A stretch of 64,000 bases of DNA from Elephas maximus indicus (Eukaryota; Chordata; Mammalia; Proboscidea; Elephantidae), in assembly GCF_024166365.1 (NCBI RefSeq), contig NC_064824.1:49824608-49888607 (forward strand), written 5' to 3'. Made by a program: the position numbers and the translations under genes. A model generated the notes under the pieces. That model worked only from the letters and a program-made list of their open reading frames with translations, did no database searches and was not told the DNA's origin. Below are positions 24,736 through 37,094 of the stretch, in pieces. Position 1 is the stretch's first letter. Each line of letters begins with the position of its first letter.

Positions 24736-25325
24736 CTGTACTTTACAGAACAAACTAGTTTTCTCATTGAACAGTACACATATTGTTTTATGACATTGCT
24801 CAACAAGCCCACTACATGTAACGCTCCCTTCTCAACCTTGGGTTCCCTATTATGAGGTTTCCTGTCCCCTCCTGCCTTCTAGTCCGTGCCCCAGGGCTGG
24901 TGTGCCCTTTAGTGTCCCGTTTTGTTTTATGGGCCTGTTCAACCTTTGGCTGAAGGGTGAACCTCAGGAGTGACTTCATTACTGAGCTAAAAAGGGCCAT
25001 ACTTTCAGGGTTTCTCCAGTCTCTGTCAGGCCAGCAAGTCCAGTCTTTCTTTTTGATTTAGAATTTTGTTCTACATTTTTCTCCAGCTCTGTCTGGGACC
25101 CTCTATTGTGATCCCTGTCAGAGCAGTCAGTGGTGGTAGCCGGGCACCATCTCGTTGTACTGAACTCAGTCTGATGGAGGCCATGGTAGATGTGGCCCAT
25201 TAGTCCTTTGGACTAATCTTTCCTTTGTACCATTAGTTTTCTTCGTTCTTCCTAGCTTCCTAAGGAGTAAGACCAGTGGAGTATCCTAGATGGCTGCTCA
25301 CAGGCTTTTAAGACCCGAGGACCTG
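24736..25325 (-). mobile_element. L1 3'-UTR fragment, antisense
   Basis: In reverse complement it holds the L1 UTR in full order: 'gggtcttaaaagcctg', 'gattagtccaaaggactaat', 'gctctgacagggatcacaat', 'gaggttcacccttcagccaa', 'aggaggggacaggaaacc'. It contains no ORF2. It serves here as the reference for the split UTR pieces at 9,251 and 14,260. Confidence 0.82.
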
Positions 25326-25329
25326 ATTA

Positions 25330-26100
25330 TTTTGATGACATTCTGATTGACTGTTTTCTTGATTGTGAAATGAGTTGTCTTTTTTTTTTCTTAAGGGATA
25401 TCATTTTTCCCTTTGAAGAGTCTGTTTATTTTCCTCTGTGTTTCTTTAGGAGACAGGTGCTTTGTGCCCTTCACCTTTCCCCATCATTCTGAAAACGGGC
25501 CTCTTCCTGGCTTGTGTTTAAGCCATGTTGGTGAGCCCCAGGCCCTCCTTTTGTAAATGCTACAGCAACCTAGTTGGCACCTTCTTAGGGAGAGAATTTA
25601 TAGGCCTAATAGTCTTCCCTTAACAGGTTTGTGTTATATTCTGAGCCTGGTCAGTGTAAATCTCCACTCTTGCTGCTAGCCTTGCCTTGCTGATTTTCCT
25701 TACCTGTGATCATTTTCAGTGAGGTAGAAGAAACCTGAAGTTGCTCAATTTTAGAGCCTTATGCTTTTATGCTAACTAAAAGTAGCTATTTAACACATGG
25801 CCACCCTGTGTTTCACTTGAAGCCTCAGCCAGCATTGCATGGCTGTATTTATATACCCACTTTTGTAGCAGACCACCTGTTTATTTGAGCTGCCTCCCAA
25901 AATGTCTTGTCTTATTTGGGTAGTTTGGGTTGCAGCAAATAGTAGTCTTTTTTTTTTTAAACTGGATCTATGATGACAGAACAAAGTTTTTTGGATCAAC
26001 TGTTTTCAAAAGCTTTTGGCTGACGGTCCTTTCTTAAGGGGGAAATAAGGGAACTGAAAATTTTTCGCCCCTCTCGCCCTCACTTTACTGTTCTCTGTTC
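25330..26100. other. Intronic sequence, nothing recognised
   Basis: No exon or repeat signature identified. Confidence 0.45.
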
Positions 26101-26107
26101 TTGCTAC

Positions 26108-26310
26108 TAGCATCAGTTACCATCCAGTTGGTTCCACCTCACGGCAATCCCATGTATGTCAGAATAGAATTTACTCCACAGATTTTTTAAGGGCTGATTT
26201 TTTGGAAGTAAACCTCCAGGCCTTTCTTCAGAGGTACTTCTGGGGGGGCCTGAACCTCTCACCTTTCTGTTATAACCTAAGTGTGTTAACCATTTGCACC
26301 ACCCAAGGAC
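26108..26310 (-). mobile_element. Old AfroSINE-related copy
   Basis: Reverse copy: 'catccagttggttccacctc', 'gtacttctgggggggcctga', 'acctctcacctttctgttat', ending 'gcaccacccaaggac'. Confidence 0.68.
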
Positions 26311-26608
26311 GGCTACCCTTGCTAGCTCCTTCAGAAATGGAGGGAGACACACCATGTATGTTGAAAACTGAGGAGCTGCCATGTGTGTTTTGTTAAGGAT
26401 TAGATATAAATTATTCATTCTTGTCAGAAACAAATACGTATTTGGGGTCATATTATAAATATTTACAATGCCAGAAGACAAGTTGGTGGAACATATGTAG
26501 GATTCTGGTAGTCTCCTGATGGTCTCCGAGCCATACTTTCTGAGAACCAAGGGCCTAGATTAGTTTCGTCCCATGTTGTGACACAGCTTCCCTTTAAAAA
26601 CTTTACAG

Positions 26609-26710
26609 CTGTCCGAGAAACTTCAAGACACGGAAAATGAAGCCATGTCCAAGATTGTGGAACTGGAAAAGCAGCTCATGCAGAGGAACAAGGAGCTGGA
26701 TGTTGTCCGA
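26609..26710 (+). CDS. FMNL2: FMNL2 exon e4: coiled coil
   Basis: This 102-bp exon encodes 34 residues ([15 protein letters not shown] to NKELDVVR) with heptad-like spacing of Leu, Ile and Met, consistent with the coiled coil before FH1. It is flanked by a tttacag acceptor and a gtaagt donor, phase 0 both sides. An older AfroSINE lies about 300 bp upstream in the intron. Confidence 0.96.
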
Positions 26711-28205
26711 GTAAGTGTGATGATGACAGCTGCCCCGACGGGCATGGCAGGGAACGCGTGTCCCCTTTAGGCTAGTGGGACATGGAATACATTAAGTTCA
26801 GATGGATGCATTGGTGCAGCGTATTTACTGGAACCATTTCAGAGGTAATACTCTAATGAAACATACACATAGTCAGTTTGTATACACGTGTGCACAGTCA
26901 AATATGAGGGAGTCAGTATTTCCTTATAGGTTTTGGGAACAACAATGTTGTCCCATCTGGAAGAAACTGAGTCGATTCTGTGGCTCATCTATTTGGCTAG
27001 AAATAAAAACACAGCATGGATTTAATGCGTGCCACTTACTTATTTTTTATTACGCCTCGGGCTTCTTTGTATTTCTTTGCATCTACTTGAAACCAGATTT
27101 GGTGGTTGCCATGGAAACGGTGAAATTAATATTCACCAAAAAGAGCAAACCAAAACCAATCTGTTTTACTGTCAGCTAATCCTGGGCATTTTATTTGGCC
27201 TTACACTGGTTTCACCTTACATGTTGGGTATTTATGGCGTGCCATCCATGATCTTGGGATTGTACAGAACATACAGAACATCACAATGTCTTGAGGGCTT
27301 TCAGGCGACGGCTAGCTTTTACACCACTGGTAATGAAATGGCACCTTTTATGTGCTGGTTATCAGGTCTGCGTGTGTTGCCTGATGTCCTGACATGTCCT
27401 ACAGTTAAATCTAGGAAATTTACTTTCTGGCACGCTGCTGAAACAAAGTTGTAGCATATGGACTCAATTCCAGTTCAGATGCTCAGATTATTAATAATAG
27501 ACAGGGTGTGAAGAATGTTTCCCTGCTTGCTGGAGGTTTGTGGTGAGAGATCACATGTACAAGGCCCAGCAAGTAAGTTCAGTTCCATAAATTCTTTCGC
27601 TGGAACTTCCGTGTGCCCCTTACAAAAGGAACCAGGATGGGCTTTGAATTGAAAGTTGTAACTTGCTGTTTTCTGCTAAAAACTTAGACAGAAGCTTTGG
27701 CCCATTCTGTTAACTGCGTTACCAAAGGGAAGATGTTCACACGGTCCCTGCCCTGAGCCCTGGTCAAGGGGGCATTGTGAGGGCCAGAACAATTAGTTCA
27801 AGAACTGCTCACTCCTGCTTACTCACGAGTAGATGATTCCATGCTCTCTGCAAAGCGTGTTTAATCCCAGTCTGACTTCGGTCCCAGGCCCTTTTGTCTG
27901 TTGTTAGCTGATACGTTTCTAGAAGTTACAAAGGAATTTTGTAATAAGTGAAAGCAAAGCATGCTGTACCACCAGAATAGAGTTAGTATATTCCAGAGTC
28001 AACTGTAAAATGATTTTGGGATCATTTCTGCCCTGCTCCTCTCCACTTGCTGAGAAAATTGAGTTAGCTGTATTTATTAAGTGTAAAGACCTATCTTAAC
28101 AATGACACAATTGCCAGACTACGTTGGTGTATGTTACCGGTGAACAATTGACGATTGATGGGACTTTATAAATTCTGGTTGAGTTCCATATAATTACTAT
28201 TTGTA
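26711..28205. other. Intronic sequence, nothing recognised
   Basis: Overlapping open frames of 125 and 141 codons (26,802-27,454) have no family resemblance, splice logic or codon pattern of a gene. Confidence 0.5.
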
Positions 28206-28212
28206 TAAGTAT

Positions 28213-28413
28213 CTATTTCCTGCTGTTAGTTGCTGTTGAATCTGTTCCAACGCAAGGTGACCCACGTGTGCAGAGTAGAACTGCTTGCTCTCTAGGGTTT
28301 TCAAAGTTGGAAGCAAATCACCAGGTCTCTCTTCCGAGGTACCTCTGTATGGATTTGAACCGCCAACTTTTAAGCTAGTAGTCGAGTGCTTAACTGTGCC
28401 ACTCAAGGACTCC
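28213..28413 (-). mobile_element. Old AfroSINE-related copy
   Basis: Reverse copy: 'agttgctgttgaatctgttc', 'gtgcagagtagaactgcttg', 'ggatttgaaccgccaacttt', 'gtgccactcaaggactcc'. It ends about 110 bp before exon e5. Confidence 0.75.
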
Positions 28414-28525
28414 ATATCCTTTTCCTACTTTTTAGTTATTTTCTTTATCCTCAGTGTGCCCATCTGATGGGGACAGATGGGAATGTCACATGAAGACAAA
28501 TTCTTCATCACAGACTCTCTTGCAG

Positions 28526-28838
28526 GAAATCTACAAAGATGCAAATACCCAGGTTCACACATTAAGAAAAATGGTCAAGGAAAAAGAAGAAGCCATTCAA
28601 AGACAGTCTACCCTGGAAAAAAAGATCCATGAACTGGAGAAACAAGGGACCATTAAAATTCAGAAGAAAGGGGATGGGGAGATCGCTATACTGCCAGTCG
28701 TGGCCTCAGGCACATTGCCTGTGGGGTCCGAAGTGGCAGTTGGTACCTATGTTGGACCAGTAACGGGGGCCGCCACCTCAGGGCCCTTGCCCCCGCCTCC
28801 CCCACCACTACCTCTGTCATCAGATGCACCTGAAGCAG
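28526..28838 (+). CDS. FMNL2: FMNL2 exon e5: coiled-coil end and FH1 start
   Basis: This 313-bp exon encodes 104 residues plus one base (phase 1 end). It begins [20 protein letters not shown], runs through a charged helix, an FMNL2-type linker ([20 protein letters not shown]) and the first proline run, and ends SSDAPEA. The linker after PVVASGTL differs from the remembered human protein at several places (for example [14 protein letters not shown]). This is the fast-evolving part of the protein. The acceptor is ttgcag and the donor is gtaagg. Confidence 0.95.
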
Positions 28839-29162
28839 GTAAGGAGCCTTGGCATGAGGACTAAGGTAGGGTTGGGGTATTTGTGTTTCTTTTACCAACT
28901 GGCCATTTATGCCCTTTGTTTATGTTGGCATGTTCTTATACTTATTTGTAGAACAATTCATCTGTTGAGATTAAGGTTATAAATCTCCACATGTGTTGTG
29001 ATCTACCCATTTGTCAATGAGGAAATCTTATAGTCTTTGAAAAAATATCCTTTTGTCCTTTTAAATGCTTTGTTTTTCAGATACATGTATGTGACATACT
29101 GTGAGGAAAAAAAAAATTCCTCTGTTTTTGAAGTCACATCTGTTCCTTTTCTCCTTTGCTAG

Positions 29163-29376
29163 TGCAAAATGGTCCAGTAACACCACCTATGCCGCCACCC
29201 CCCGCCTCCACCACCCCCGCCACCCCCTCCCCCACCCCCTCCCCCACCCCCTCCTCTCCCAGGACCTGCAGCCGAGACTGTGCCAGCTCCTCCTTTACCG
29301 CCCCCACCGCCCCCCTCTGCACCCCCACTGCCTGGAACATCCTCGCCCACAGTGGTTTTCAACTCAGGATTAGCAG
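29163..29376 (+). CDS. FMNL2: FMNL2 exon e6: FH1 polyproline, with apparent 1-base frameshift
   Basis: This 214-bp exon should encode the FH1 domain, which recruits profilin-actin for FH2. Reading in from e5 gives [14 protein letters not shown] and then leaves the proline frame. The downstream frame that joins e7 reads [19 protein letters not shown], then [11 protein letters not shown] and TVVFNSGLA. The two frames differ by +1. Reading one C fewer in the six-C run at 29,198-29,203 gives an uninterrupted proline run of about 24 residues into PLPGPAA. The acceptor is gctag at 29,161-29,162 and the donor is gtaaga at 29,377, phase 1 out. A sequencing or assembly error is the simplest explanation. 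A real frameshift would remove FH2 from this product. Confidence 0.9.
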
Positions 29377-32300
29377 GTAAGAGTCCAGAATTAAGCCCAG
29401 GTACTTAAATTTTTTTTTTTTTTTTTACTTGTGTGAGAAATACTCATTTGTCTTATCTCCTGAGGGCTAAAGGCATTCTTTCAGAGTGCAGGTCTGTTGC
29501 TATCACACGTATCTCCTCTTAATATTAGAACATTTCTTGCCAGTGTAGCCAGTGAAGGTGAAATTGTCTCTTAACCTTCTTCCGTCCTTCTACTCTCCAG
29601 ATGTAGAGAAAGGGAGATAAACTATCTTCTTAAGGATTAGTACATTTTCATGGGTTCAGAAAACACTTCTCAGACACCTGTGGGCACTGAGCTGAGTGCT
29701 TAGCGGTCTTTTTTGTTAAATGTATATACAATATCATCTTTGAAAGGGCAAACACCTTTCTGTTCCATTGCCTGATGTAGGCTTCCAGGCATTTCTTCTC
29801 CATATTTGAGGATATCAGAACTCACTCTAGTAGATTCAAGCTTCAAGGAGAAAGGCTGCCAACAGCAGAATTTCCATGCCTTTAAATGTTTCTGAATAAA
29901 GAATATTTTCCTCCTCTTAACCAGGAGATAGAATACAGCTTCCTTACCTCACCCTCCACCCCCAAAATAAAATTGGGAGTGGAGAGTGAAGTGGGAGAGG
30001 AAGTGAGCTGTTGTAATGCCTTGAAATAGAAGTTCTTATTTTTGACTAATGGAAATGAGTTTTTACTTTTTCCAAAAATATATTCGGAATTGCTGTGAGC
30101 TTTACCATCTCCTTGACACTAGGACATTCTCCTTCCTCATCCACCTCAGCCTCTTCATGAGGCTTCTGACTTTGGATGAAGAACTGCTACTCTAAAGGCC
30201 TCCATTTCCAAGGCTACAGTAGTTTTCAGAGCCTTTGCCTGAAGCCCAACAGGCAACCTTAGCTGTAAAACATTTCCCGATCTCCATCCCTCAGAGTGTC
30301 CCGGCAGCAGTTTTAGCAGCCAGTCATCAGGGCCAGTCATACTAGTGATCACTGAAGTCCTTTTGGACACCAGAAAGCAGCCATACCACACTTGTTCCAC
30401 AGCCAATCTGTGATGTTTACTTCCACTCTTAACTTCTGTAAAATTGTTAAAGAAACAAAGATGCCCATTCAAGATAATGTTCACAGTAAATCAGTGACTC
30501 ATTTCTACCCTTCAAGGTCTCCCTGTCTACTACTTTCTTCTAGAACTTTTATTGCTTCTGAAGGAGAAAGGTTGGAGGAGAGTCATCGTGGAACTGTTGG
30601 ATTTTGGAATGTAAAAGAACAACAAACAAAAAAACCTCATAACAAGCCCTAGGAATCTGTTCCGTCAACAGGCTGTCCTGAGTGATTGAGTGTGAAAACC
30701 CATAACCATCACGTGCACTGGGCTTACTGACTAGATTTACCTCACGGCCCATAGCGCACTCACCGTGAGGTGTGTGTGCTGTGGTGGCTCTCATTTTGTA
30801 CTGCCTCCCTTCTCTCTGGCAAAATGTAATGTGTGATATAGCATCCACTTCCATTCACCTGAGCACTAACGTTAGAGCTCAGAACTGCCTTGGCAGAGTG
30901 AAAGAGCCAAGAGGCTGAGGAGTTCATGTCCAGGGCTCCCTTCGTGTCTGGTTGAATTTTGTGCCTGGGCTCTGCCCACTTCTCCATTGTTAAAATGTAT
31001 TGGCTTCTGTTAGCACCCACAATTTTAAGGGGTGCTCACCTGATTGCCAGCTGCTGCATTTAGGGTTACCGCAATTGGACGTTGTCTGCTTTGTGCCTTA
31101 TGCAATTTAGAGGACTATACATGGGGTTGAAGAAACTCCTCTTTAGTTCCATAAATAGTTAAGCAATCACAACACTTTCTGTTCTAGACTCTTACGAGTC
31201 TACGATAGCTTGAGATCAGGCGATTTCTATACGGCCTTTAATCTCTCTTCAGTAATTATCCTTAATCTGGCTGTTTATACTTAGTGATTGTAGCCATTTT
31301 GCAAAATGTTTTGCACAGTGTGTTCATTAACTGTGTATATGTTTGAAACTAAGAGGCCGGATAGAATCAGGATATCCCAGTAGAGTCAAGACACAGAGCT
31401 GAGCTGATTGCCAAGGGCTCCTGGGAAATTAGAAACCTGAGACCACACAAGACCTCTGGGCCTACAGGCAACAGGATGTCTTATCTCTTCAGCAGGCAGT
31501 GAGCAAGTGTATTCTTGGTGGCCAAGACAGGGGACCAGAAGTAGTCCCCTAAGTTTACCTAGTTGAGAGTTTCCTTTGCATTTTATAGAAAAAAATATTA
31601 CTAACATGAACTAAGCATTTGAGGTGTAAGGCGTGTTTCCTCAAATCTGTGATAGATCTGGCTCCCTTTCCTGGGTTAGGACGTCTATAACAGACTGCTG
31701 GGAAGTCTGTAACATTTGCTGTCTCTTTAGGAGAATGTGCTTGGATCTTCAAAATGGGAATCTGAGCCTCTACTGATTGTCTTTTATTTAATACAATTGC
31801 TCATATCCTGTAGAATACCTAGCATAGTTCAATATGGCTGTTTGGGACCACTGCAATAAATATTTTTTTATTTTCCTCTTCCAAAAAGGATTATTTTTTT
31901 AAACAAAACAAATAATGAGTGCGTCTTCAAGGCAGGCCAGAATGGAAATGAACTTTTGGCTCTGTGCTGCCTTGTGGAATATGTCCAAGAAGCATGAAAT
32001 TCTATGCTAAAAGTACGTGAACTGCTGAGCCCCTTGACTCTAACCATATCTAATTTTTTTTTTTCTTCTCTCTGCTTCCACAAAAGATGGGCCAATCAAG
32101 CTTTTCTGTAGGTTGCTCCTCACTGAGTGTGTTGCGTATTTACCATGCGTTCCCATTGGTCACATTGTGCCTTGACATCTTTCCACTCCATCTTTCTTTG
32201 ACCCATCATTGCATTTTGCCTTTGTGTCTGCGGGCAGTCTTGTTGTTGGCTGACTGTTACTCCTGGTTTGCCCATATCTTTTAGTTGACACTGTAGAAGA

Positions 32301-34254
32301 GATTGTTGTCTTCTAATTGGTCATTCTGGGTTTCATATGCCACATTCCTTTTGCCCCGAGAAAAGGAATGTTTTCCTTTTAATTTAATTTTCATAGTTGG
32401 ATCCAAGGCCTCAACTCTAGAAGGGTTTTGGATCTATTCTGAGGAGAAGAGGAGTGCTCCTTCACAGAACAAGGAGGAGCTGCTGGGAAAAGCCTCTTTT
32501 TCAGTTTTCTCCCTCTGTTCTCTGGCTTGCTCTGTGAAGAACCACCAACCTACTCATTTGCTCAGAGCCACTTTTCTTTAGCCTGAATACGGGGGACAGG
32601 ATATATCTTGTGGTCACCTATATATCTCTCATTGGAGCTAGTATCTGAGTCAGTAAAAGCTTTTCTTAGAGAACTTCCTTGCCTGTGTTCTGATCTCAGG
32701 CCTATCACTAGTCTTGCTAAAGAGTTAAGAGTAGAGTAGCTATAAATGGAATGGGAATGTAGGAAGCAAATGGCACCTGTCACCTCAGATTATGAAAAGA
32801 TCCCTGCACAGCTCCTTCCCCGTGTCCCTCTACCACCGCCCATTGCTGAAACGCCAGATTAGAGGAAGCTTGGTTCCTTTACCCCTTAGAGGCTATTGGT
32901 TTTCCTGGGTAGCATAGACAGAAGTGACGAGGAATCTGACATTGGTGGATAGTGGAGACTTGAGGCTGGTGGCGGAAAGGACTGGTTTGGCAAAAAGCTG
33001 TGTTTCTGTGTTCCTGCATGCTTTTGTGTGGGTTATCAGATGACATTCCTGCTGTTTACATGGCCTTTGTAACTCTGGAGGAATGAGAGGCGGCACCCTT
33101 TGTCTCCCATGTCCAGCTAACTCCCAAAGAGACAGACAGCCGGATGAAAGCTCAGTTGTGTATCACATTTTTTTTTGTTCTGCACTGAAGCCTTTGGAGC
33201 TGTCTGCCCTCACTTGCTAATGATGGCAGATAGTGGAACTCCCAAATAGTGGGGTGGGCTTCCTGGGACAGACCTGTGAAGGAGAACATGTATAGCTAAA
33301 TGGTTTGGGAAGACTTCTTTATGATGTGTAATTAATACACAGAATTCTTTAATAGATTTCCTTTTAGCCCATATCCACACAGTAAGAAGAGTTAGCATTT
33401 TTTTTCTGACCTTTAAAGATCCTCTTTCTCTGTATTAAGAGGTTTTCTGTATTTTTAGTGTGTCCATTGATGCCTTCTAGTTTCACATAGCTGAGGCCTG
33501 GGGAGACCTTGTTCCCCAGAAAGAGGGAAGAAGTGACCGTTGCCATTCCTGAGAAACAATATAATGTCTTGATTTCTAAGTAGTACCTCTTTCTGTCTTA
33601 AACATTTTTCTAATTTGGGCCATCCATGGCCCTTCATTTGTTTGAAATTTCTAAGCAGTAAATATAAATCCCCTCTATGAAAATCATACTCAGGAATGTA
33701 TTGCTCTGGCTGAAAGTCAGCTTTTTTGATGTTACTTTCCTGGTGGTTGAGGCAGTCACTGTCTGCAGTCTCTGATCGTCTTTTCAGATTTGTTTGGAAA
33801 CAACGTACTCAAGAACCAAGAATTTAGGATATCAAAATTCACTATAGACTCACCAATGTCGAAGTCACAGTGTGTTCACCCTATCTGCCATCCAATAACA
33901 TTAATAATAATTTTTTTTTCCTCAAAAAACAATTTGTCCTAAGCATTGTCCCAATATTGTGGCCGTAATACGGTAGTCCAAATTCCTGCCTTTTTTTTTT
34001 TTTTATTTTTATATCAACCCCCAGATCTTAGACAGCTTTAACACTACATTGTATCCAGTCAGCCAAATAAATGATGACCTCAAAACGCTCTGGCCAAGGC
34101 CATGCGTGATATTTTCCCTATTTAAAAACACTTAGGCGCCTCTTGCCACCCTTCCTCCAGTGTTAAAGTGTCATCTGCAAGGACTGTTGTCTAATTGTTT
34201 CTGAGGTCACGGGGTCTTGATGGGGCTTAATTTCATTCTCTCTGACATCTCTAG
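29377..34254. other. Long FMNL2 intron, no element recognised
   Basis: About 4.9 kb between the FH1 exon and the FH2 start without any AfroSINE or clear L1, in contrast to the flanks. No exon fits the phase-1 join. Confidence 0.5.
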
Positions 34255-34379
34255 CTGTGAAAATTAAGAAGCCAATCAAGACAAAGTTCAGAATGCCGGT
34301 TTTCAACTGGGTTGCCCTGAAGCCCAATCAGATCAACGGCACAGTCTTCAATGAAATTGATGACGAACGCATTCTGGAG
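34255..34379 (+). CDS. FMNL2: FMNL2 exon e7: start of FH2 (lasso region)
   Basis: This 125-bp exon enters in phase 1 (a GCT Ala is split with e6) and encodes [20 protein letters not shown] to [11 protein letters not shown]. It is the N-terminal lasso of FH2. The aromatic FNW segment is the part that wraps the partner subunit's post in the formin dimer. The donor is gtatca, weaker than the other donors here. The intron before it is almost 4.9 kb and no recognisable transposon was found in it. Confidence 0.96.
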
Positions 34380-34983
34380 GTATCATTCTCACTGGTTAGA
34401 AATGGGGCCTCGCTGTCCAGGACAGCCAAAATGGCTGCTCTTTTAACCTAGAAGTTTTGATGATGAACTGCTAGTGTTTTAAATGCCTCGATGTAAACAA
34501 GAAAACATTTGATAATATTAAATAAAAACAAATGCTGTTTTGTAAAATGGTTCTAAAACTGTTTAAAAATTATTTAAAAATGTAAGCTTTGTGCATCAGT
34601 GTATGCCACAACATATGTATGTTATATAGTCCCTGCCCTTAATTTATAAAAGGGCATAAAAACCCTTTATTGAATTGTATGCAAATAAGAACTCAGTAAT
34701 CATACTGCCTACCTCCTTTTGATAGGCAGTTTTAGTCCATGGTAGCCATCTATGCAAGCTAACTGTTGAAAGGCAATTGAATTGTCTGCTTTAGAGATTT
34801 CTTTCTGTTTATGTGTCACAAGTCTCACTGTGCCAAAAATAGGAAAAAGTGAGCCAACTATGGCAAAAACAGATATTAAATAGGAAAAGTAAAATCTTTG
34901 GTGCCAAAGAAACTGTCCAAATGGTGACTTTCTGGGTTAATTTTTAAGTAGGATTTAATTTGCCGATTTAATTTCTCCCCCAG

Positions 34984-35186
34984 GACTTAAATGTGGATGA
35001 GTTTGAGGAAATATTCAAGACAAAAGCCCAAGGTCCTGCCATTGATCTTTCTTCAAGCAAACAGAAGATAACACAGAAGGGATCAAACAAAGTGACCTTA
35101 CTAGAAGCAAATAGGGCAAAAAACCTTGCCATCACTTTAAGGAAGGCTGGAAAGACTGCCGACGAGATATGTAAAGCTATTCATGT
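34984..35186 (+). CDS. FMNL2: FMNL2 exon e8: FH2 linker and knob start
   Basis: This 203-bp exon encodes 67 residues plus two bases (phase 2 out). It starts [18 protein letters not shown] and ends [11 protein letters not shown], with the last Val split. It carries the FH2 linker and the [16 protein letters not shown] helix, one of the most conserved formin motifs. The acceptor is ccccag and the donor is gtaagt. A Thr in [12 protein letters not shown] replaces the Pro I recall in human. Confidence 0.97.
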
Positions 35187-36468
35187 GTAAGTTCAGAGCA
35201 TTGTGGAGAATTATATCTGAGTAAGTTAAGGATAAAAAATGAAAATAAGAAAGTTATGAATTGATAGATAATGGAAATGTTTCAATAGCGGGACAAGGTC
35301 TAAGATAAAAGATTGAGCAATTCTTGATATCCGCGCACTGGAGATGCCCTTTCTTACGTGTGTGCTACTTCGGGGTTGAATAACATGGTAATACTAAAGA
35401 GGCAGACCAGAGATTACCCTAGGGAGTGCTGTATTAGAATGAGTGATTAATTGCTTTTGAAAAATAACATCTGGATTGTTACATCATTTATTATCTTGGT
35501 TTGCTCTCTTAGATAGGCCTACAGCAATGCTTATAGAAAAGGAAAGTTGAGCCGAGTATTGCAGATGTTAGGGAAGGGAAGAAAATATCAGCTTTCTCTA
35601 GAGTATCAGAATTCAGTCCAGATTTGTTGAATATGAATTTGATGGCATTTGTGGAATGCCACAATTCAATGCCAAATGCAAATATGATACAGGTGTATAT
35701 TTTAATTCATAACAATAGGAATATGATTTCTGTTGCTCTGTGCATTTTCAAGACATTTTAAACAAAGTTCTGTTCTCCTTTATTTTTGAACTGCATAGAA
35801 GGCGTTGGTTTTATTTACTTCTCTATTAACATTCTACTCTCCTTGTGGCCGTGGTGACTTAAAAATATGATAAGGATGTTACTAAATGTTTCAGGAACTA
35901 AGTCTTCACAAGTTGATACTTTATAAATTTTAATCAGAGACTCTTAAGAGGAGGAGTAGATGACCCTAAAAAATAATTTGAGGCTATAAACTAACAGTCC
36001 AGTGCCTCCTGTAATCTTTCTCATTTCTGATATGCATTCTGGTTTTTAATCTTGTTTGTAGTGATGATTAAATGTAACTATTATTTGGCTCAAAGGAGAT
36101 TGTTCAGAGAATAAAATAGAGGTCGTAGCAAATACTTTGTTCAGATTGAGCATACATCCACAGACCTGGCATTCCTTGAAGGGATGTTTGCATTTAAGCT
36201 AAAACATCCATACAGCACAGGCATTTGGATGCATTTTTTTCCTAAAGAAGCAAAGAATGTCCCAATCTCTTGGTTTAATTGAAATATTTTACAGAATTCA
36301 CCAGATATTTCATAATTCTGTGTATAGTCTCAATCTCCTTATTTAGCAGTACTTTACATTGTCCAGAAAACCATGTCCTTGAACCACTTAACCATTAGAT
36401 GGCTTCAGCCTTCATCCTGCCTCTTCCTGCTGTCATTTAACCATTGATTTCCAGAGGCTTAGAACTAA
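35187..36468. other. Intronic sequence, nothing recognised
   Basis: AT-rich FMNL2 intron sequence after exon e8 without a recognisable gene or repeat. Confidence 0.45.
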
Positions 36469-36614
36469 CTGGGAACCCTTTTGGTTAGCTTTGCTGCTAA
36501 CCAAAAGGTCAGCAGTCTGAATCTACAAATTGCTGCTTGGAAACCCTATGGGGAAGTTCTGCTGTGTCCTATGGGGTTGCTATGAGTCGGAATTGACTTG
36601 ATGGCAGTGGGTTT
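36469..36614 (+). mobile_element. AfroSINE, 5' part rearranged
   Basis: The head is reduced to 'gggaacccttttggttagct' and continues 'gctgctaaccaaaaggtcag' to 'ggaattgacttgatggcagt'. The usual 'tggtggcatagtggttaag' box is missing. Confidence 0.85.
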
Positions 36615-36859
36615 AGAATTAATTACAACGGTAGTCTAAAAACGGAATGGCAGCCTATGGTAAGGTACAGGTTTTGAGGAAGGACCAAGTAAGGTACTTG
36701 ATCCACAGTCAGGAACCAGTACCAGGGTGGGTCGTTCACAGTACTAGTACTACTCTTGAACTCAGTCACGGGGTAGTTCATGAGCTTGACCAGACCAAGG
36801 TGTGGTTAAGGGGTAGGGGGTTCTCTTTCTAACACCAGCCTGTCCCCATCTGTCTTCAG

Positions 36860-37094
36860 ATTTGACTTGAAGACGTTGCCTGTAGACTTTGTAGAATGTT
36901 TGATGAGGTTCTTGCCAACTGAGAATGAGGTGAAAGTGCTTCGGCTTTATGAGCGGGAAAGGAAGCCCCTGGAGAACTTGTCAGATGAAGACCGATTCAT
37001 GATGCAGTTCAGTAAAATTGAGAGGCTCATGCAGAAAATGACCATCATGGCTTTTATTGGGAACTTTGCTGAAAGCATTCAGATGCTGACTCCT
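36860..37094 (+). CDS. FMNL2: FMNL2 exon e9: FH2 core helices
   Basis: This 235-bp exon enters in phase 2 (gt|a = Val) and encodes [19 protein letters not shown] through [11 protein letters not shown], 78 residues. It forms the central FH2 helices, including the conserved LPTENEVK and LSDEDRFM segments. The acceptor is cttcag and the donor is gtgagt. An AfroSINE lies about 250 bp upstream. Confidence 0.97.

Noticed and set aside
26113..26550. A 145-codon - strand open frame
   Set aside because: It runs largely through an old AfroSINE; the tRNA-like part yields a Gly/Arg-rich peptide by chance.
26802..27454. Overlapping + strand open frames of 125 and 141 codons
   Set aside because: They are intronic in FMNL2, overlap in different frames, have no recognisable domain and no exon-like borders.
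29134..29362. Gly-rich and Pro/His-rich open frames on both strands near 29.2 kb
   Set aside because: They are shadows of the FMNL2 FH1 polyproline exon in other frames.
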